Positions 60,201 through 64,000 of a DNA stretch of 64,000 bases are shown here, piece by piece. The position numbers and the translations under genes are program-made. Under the pieces are notes generated by a model. It made no database searches, was not told where the DNA came from, and was given only the letters and a program-made list of their open reading frames with translations. The stretch is taken from positions 107,404,469-107,468,468 of the forward strand of contig NC_134574.1 in assembly GCF_050947875.1 (NCBI RefSeq). The letters are read 5' to 3'. The DNA is from Dermacentor variabilis. Its lineage: Eukaryota; Arthropoda; Arachnida; Ixodida; Ixodidae. Each line of letters begins with the position of its first letter. The stretch's first letter is position 1.

Positions 60201-60483
60201 TTGGGGCATATTTGCAAGGCCTTTCTCCCGTAAATGCGATTAGCCATTGGCCGGCCATCTTCGCTAATCCAGCGGCACGTTGCTCTTACGAACAATTCTA
60301 GCCTAAGAGATTTTCGCGAGTACAGGCCCTCGTGTTTAGGGAACTCGTGGTTGGCAACCTCGCGCTGAGGAACGCAACGCCACAGCCATTAGGCCACCAC
60401 GGCGGGTTCATTCGGGTTTGTTTCACGCATTGCGCCCTATGCACATCTCAGATTTTGATCGCTCTTCGTTGAATTTCAATCTA

Positions 60484-60720
60484 AATTAAAATTTGGGGTC
60501 TTACATGCCAGAACCACAATATGATATGAGGCACGCCGTAGCGGGGGACTCTGGGTTCATTTTGACCACCCGGGGTTCTTTAACGTGCACCCAATGCTCG
60601 GTACACGGGTGCTTCTTTCTTTTTTCGTATTTCGCCCCACCGCCCGGGATTCGATCCCGCAAACTCAATCGGGCTTGGCAGCGCAACACCAATGCCACCA
60701 TGCCGTCACGGCGGGTGTAG
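60484..60720 (+). mobile_element. SINE copy (Ruka-like), near full length
   Basis: AAATTTGGGGTCTTACATGC, then GAGGCACGCCGTAGCGGGGG, GGTTCTTTAACGTGCACCCA, GGGATTCGATCCCGC and ending CCATGCCGTCACGGCGGGTG. Confidence 0.88.
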
Positions 60721-62943
60721 AATTTTAAAATAATTGAATCAGTGCGCGCAAAACGCAAGACACAACCATGTCCCCGTGTCGTTAGCTGCGCAGCAAAGTA
60801 TTTCAGACCATATCGCGGTTAATAGGTGGCGTTAAGAGAAAGCTTCAGCTCGGGTGTTCCTATCTAAATTCATGTAAAAGTAGAATTCGTTTTTATCGGC
60901 AACCACTGCACCAAATTTGCGAGAAATCTAGTGACTGTTAGTTTCGAATTTTTGAGCTAGGTGGTAAATATTCTTATTAAATATTGGCAAAAATCGAAAA
61001 AAATTCGGAAAATGAAACTGTGAAGTTTACAACGCTGTTACTCAACGAAAAATAATAATAAAATTATGTGAATTGCATCTAATAGCACATCTAATGTGGA
61101 CAAAATTGATATGTTACACATAAACATAAAAAAAATTTAGTAATACGGAATTACAGCTTTTGCAGTGCCCTTGTAAGCAACGTAAAAATTTCACGTAAGA
61201 TGTAAAATGACATATCATATTTGCCCGCTTTGAATGATCTAATGGATACCTTTTACAGAACCGCGATAGCTGTTCTTGATGCAGAGCTATGAATTTGTAA
61301 ACTTCGTGCTTCTATTCTTTTCAAACTGTCGAATATTTGAATATCTTTTAAACAAAATTGGAACCCTAAATCGAAATTCCGCTTCCAAGAGTCACTAGAA
61401 TTTAACTTGCTCTCTCAACTGCAACAAATGTCATTAAAATCTGTCCAGAGGTTATCTCAGAAACACATTTTTGCCTTTTACATGCATTTGAATAGGCCGC
61501 GTCGGAGTTGGGCTTTCCTAAAGCTTCCGCTTAAGGCGGAGCAATTGCCGGTAACTCTTGCAAGGCTTTAGGTCCCCCTGCAGCAAGCAACACTGTATTC
61601 AGCGTGCCATCTTCATCCGGGAACTGGCGTGTATATAAGTACATAAAAATGACTTTATTATCGCTGAGTCAGCACGAGATAGCACCTACGCTTTTTCGCG
61701 CTTGACACAAACTGCGATGTCAAGCTGTGGTTCTTCCCTTTAGTTTCATTCTAGCGACGATACGGAAAAACAGCACTTACGCCCAATAACCTCGCCTACT
61801 TTAGAAATCGCACTCAGTAAAAGTAGCATGTCACAATCCAAGCCCTGACACGACGTGTTCTGCAGTCCAATTAAGGCGCTGAGATCAGTAGGACTAGGTA
61901 CCGTACTATATTACCGAATATTTTTTTTTCTAAGGGAGCATTTCCCGATATGCCCGACATTTACATCCCCATGTTTAACTTATATTCCACGAGATTCGTG
62001 CCTTGCGCCTTTGATGCACTTACTATATCGACACAATTACTCCGCGACTGTGCCAAGCTGTATATATATGCAAATCAGTTCTGCTTCGAAATTCTGAGAT
62101 GTTTTGATACGTTTTTTATAACATAACACTTTCCTTCGGCATAACACTTCAGCGGAGGAGAACTAAAATTAAGCACGGCGGTAGCTGGGTAACATTTCGT
62201 ATAGAAATTGCGGAAGTGGCGCCACGAGAGGGTCAACGGCATCCGGGGCGGTGGCCAGCCCCCTCCCGTCTCCTTCCCATATTTGGCACTAATCTTTCCA
62301 ACATCAATAAATTTCAGTCGTTAGACAACGCTTGTCCTTTGTCCTTTTACCTGTGTGTATTCCGTTGTTTTCGCGCTGATTAATGAGTAAGTGCACATAA
62401 AACGAACACACAATTGTTTTGCAAAATTCAGTATCACGGGTGCCAGCGTATTTCCTGTGGATTGTGAATGTTATACAAGTTTTACAATAGAATGTTGTGA
62501 TCCCTTCAATTCTATTATCCCGCTAACAACTGTCGTATGTCAAACGAGGGGCCGACGCTTTTAAAACATACCTGAACGATAGCGAATGGCGCCAAAAATG
62601 AGACCTCGAGAAATAGGAATTAGCACAGCGTATTTATTGCTATATACTTTACACCATATATAGTTCTTTTTGAACGTGTACGGTGAATGACTGGAGCACA
62701 AGGAGCAACACCATCGCACTACACGAATAAAAGCAGGCATCAGAAAAATAAGGACGGTAATTCAGCGCACCGTAGACACCAAGGAAAATAAAAACTAATT
62801 GAAAAGTACGGCGTAGAATTTCCGTAGCTCTCGCTGTACATCAGTATTAGGCTACATATTTCACAACAACGAACGCCGCTTGAAGCGTCATGCGGTGCCT
62901 TTCCTGCGGTGCTTATATCATTATTAAGCCGTCCCACGCATCA
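60721..62943. other. AT-rich, no gene recognised
   Basis: More than 2 kb with A/T homopolymers and no recognisable gene. It separates the SINE from the downstream serpin cluster. Confidence 0.45.
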
Positions 62944-63318
62944 TTAGTTCGCCATTTCCCTACGAGTCCTTTGGAGTTCACGAACGGATCCCATGAAAAG
63001 CAGAAGTTCTGGATCATGGCTGCGAATTAGGAACATAAAGGAGTGATCGACAACAAATTCAGTTTCCTCGAACTCCATGGCACCGCAGCGCATCGCAACA
63101 ACGGCGGTTGCGGCTGCTGCCTCCGTGCCTTCTTCGTTGACATCAACGAAAGCCTCGTGCACCCCTTCCGAAACGGAAAGATTTCCTCTCGCACTGACAC
63201 GCGATCGAGACGGCCGCAGCAAGAGCGAAGAAGTCTTCGATGCCCATTGCACTCAGCGTTTGCTTCAACTTTATGGTCTGCTCCAACCAGAACTTAGGAA
63301 GGTATAACGTGGCATCAC
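62944..63318 (-). pseudogene. Serpin 3' fragment
   Basis: Minus frame begins DATLYLPKFWLEQTIKLKQ then TLSAMGIEDFF, the s6A-to-s5A area of a serpin, immediately after a CAG that could be a splice acceptor. A frameshift around 63205 interrupts it before NLSVSEGVHEAFVDVNEEGT. The hinge EEGTEAAAATAVV and signature VVDHSFMFLIR follow. No upstream serpin coding is present between here and the next gene, whose stop is about 100 bp away. By counting, P2-P1 are Arg-Cys. It is a truncated pseudogene, or conceivably an extra 3' exon. Confidence 0.8.
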
Positions 63319-63419
63319 TGCTGCCTGCTGTTGGGGTCGCGGTCCCGCAACGTTCAAATCATATCTTTCTTGTATCACTGAGGAGAATATTGAGGTGGTT
63401 ACACCCTTTTAGGAGTTCT

Positions 63420-64000
63420 CTAGAGCCTACGAACGGATCCCATGAAGAGCACAATGTCTGGATCGCGGCTTCGTATGAGAAACATGAACGGGTGGTCAAC
63501 GACGAATTTCGTCTCTATGAAGCTTGCAGCGCTGCAGCCGAAGCTCATCACGACAGCGGTTGCCGCTGCGGCCTCCGTGCCTTCCTCGTTGACTTCCACG
63601 AACGCCTTGTGGACGACTTCGGTAGCCCACAGGTTTCCGTCAGCATTGATACCGGTCAGGTCAGCGGAAGCTAAACTGAAGAATTCTTGGATGCCCATTG
63701 CAGCGAGCGTTTGCTTCAGATATATCGTCTCCTCAAACTTGAACTTGGGAAGGTATAGCTTGACGTCATAACAATAACGCAGGTCCATCAAAACTTCTGC
63801 CACGTTCTCGGCACTCAAAGCCTCCTCGAGTTTGGACAGCCCGTCGATTCTGTCAGGCAGCAGCACCACCATGGAAGTCTTGCCACCTCGGTACGGTATT
63901 TCCAGAGCTGTTACTTCGAGCGCCATGTTGTGCGCCATGTTGAAATCGGACTTCTGATACATCATATCTACCAACGTCTTGCTGTTCGGGTTCAGGTGGA
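63420..64000 (-). CDS. Serpin, C-terminal part (runs off window)
   Basis: About 193 codons, open to the window edge. Visible blocks: VDMMYQKSDFNMAH, LEIPYRGGKTSMVVLLPD, KLYLPKFKFEETIYLKQ, MGIQEFF, ATEVVHKAFVEVNEEGTEAAA then ATAVV, and VVDHPFMFLIRSRDPDIVLF. It resembles the intact gene at 50405-51547 closely in layout. Residues after the hinge are MSFGCS, placing Gly at P1 and Cys at P1' by counting, different from the other loci. No lesion is seen in the available part. The rest lies beyond 64000, and the actual start is not known. Confidence 0.92.
   Translation of the reverse strand, partial: HLNPNSKTLVDMMYQKSDFNMAHNMALEVTALEIPYRGGKTSMVVLLPDRIDGLSKLEEALSAENVAEVLMDLRYCYDVKLYLPKFKFEETIYLKQTLAAMGIQEFFSLASADLTGINADGNLWATEVVHKAFVEVNEEGTEAAAATAVVMSFGCSAASFIETKFVVDHPFMFLIRSRDPDIVLFMGSVRRL

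Overview
The window looks like nuclear DNA from a hard tick (Ixodida, probably a metastriate such as Rhipicephalus or Dermacentor). This is inferred from three things: serpins of the tick type, many copies of tRNA-derived SINEs resembling the Ruka family described from Rhipicephalus, and a mixture of RTE, RNase H-bearing LINE, Penelope-like, Ty3/gypsy, mariner and Helentron remnants. Coding is sparse, uses no operons and is interrupted by long repeats. Species assignment would need a database search.

Layout. 1-6.4 kb: mostly unrecognised sequence with an inverted pair of Penelope-like fragments and a long CTAT microsatellite. 6.45-7.73 kb: a complete but inactivated mariner. 8.6-15.6 kb: small repeat-family ORF, SINE, LINE tail, microsatellites and GC-rich non-genic sequence. 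15.6-19.3 kb: a degraded RTE-clade LINE followed by a gypsy integrase remnant. 22.7-24.1 kb: a 1.1 kb palindromic (foldback) element inserted at a TA in a Helentron endonuclease. 25-30 kb: CTGT microsatellite and unrecognised sequence. 30.4-32.3 kb: Penelope-like fragments in opposite orientations, one with a GIY-YIG domain. 32.9-37.4 kb: one RNase H-bearing LINE, itself carrying a 0.74 kb insertion and an internal 3x tandem repeat. 39.3-40.2 kb: an inverted/tandem SINE trimer between 13 bp target-site duplications. 40.3-41.5 kb: a serpin pseudogene. 42.9-47.3 kb: a complete Ty3/gypsy LTR retrotransposon with both LTRs, 5 bp target-site duplications and a gag-pol -1 slippery heptamer, inserted in an older palindrome. 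47.8-50 kb: LINE tail and SINEs, one of them split by a 162 bp palindromic MITE. 50.4-51.5 kb: an intact serpin. 54.2 kb: a THAP-domain exon with a stop. 54.4-62.9 kb: SINEs, microsatellites and AT-rich sequence. 62.9-64.0 kb: a serpin 3' fragment and a serpin that runs off the window.

The only clear host gene family is the serpin cluster: four loci, all on the minus strand, one intact, one apparently intact but cut by the window edge, and two broken. They share the inhibitory hinge but differ at the predicted P1 site, the usual pattern of a tandem serpin family diversifying in protease target. Everything else recognisable is mobile DNA, with several clear nested insertions that allow relative dating. 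I found no evidence of a new defence or metabolic system. The most interesting items are structural: the foldback inside the Helentron, the inverted SINE trimer, the gypsy frameshift site and the reactive-loop divergence of the serpins.
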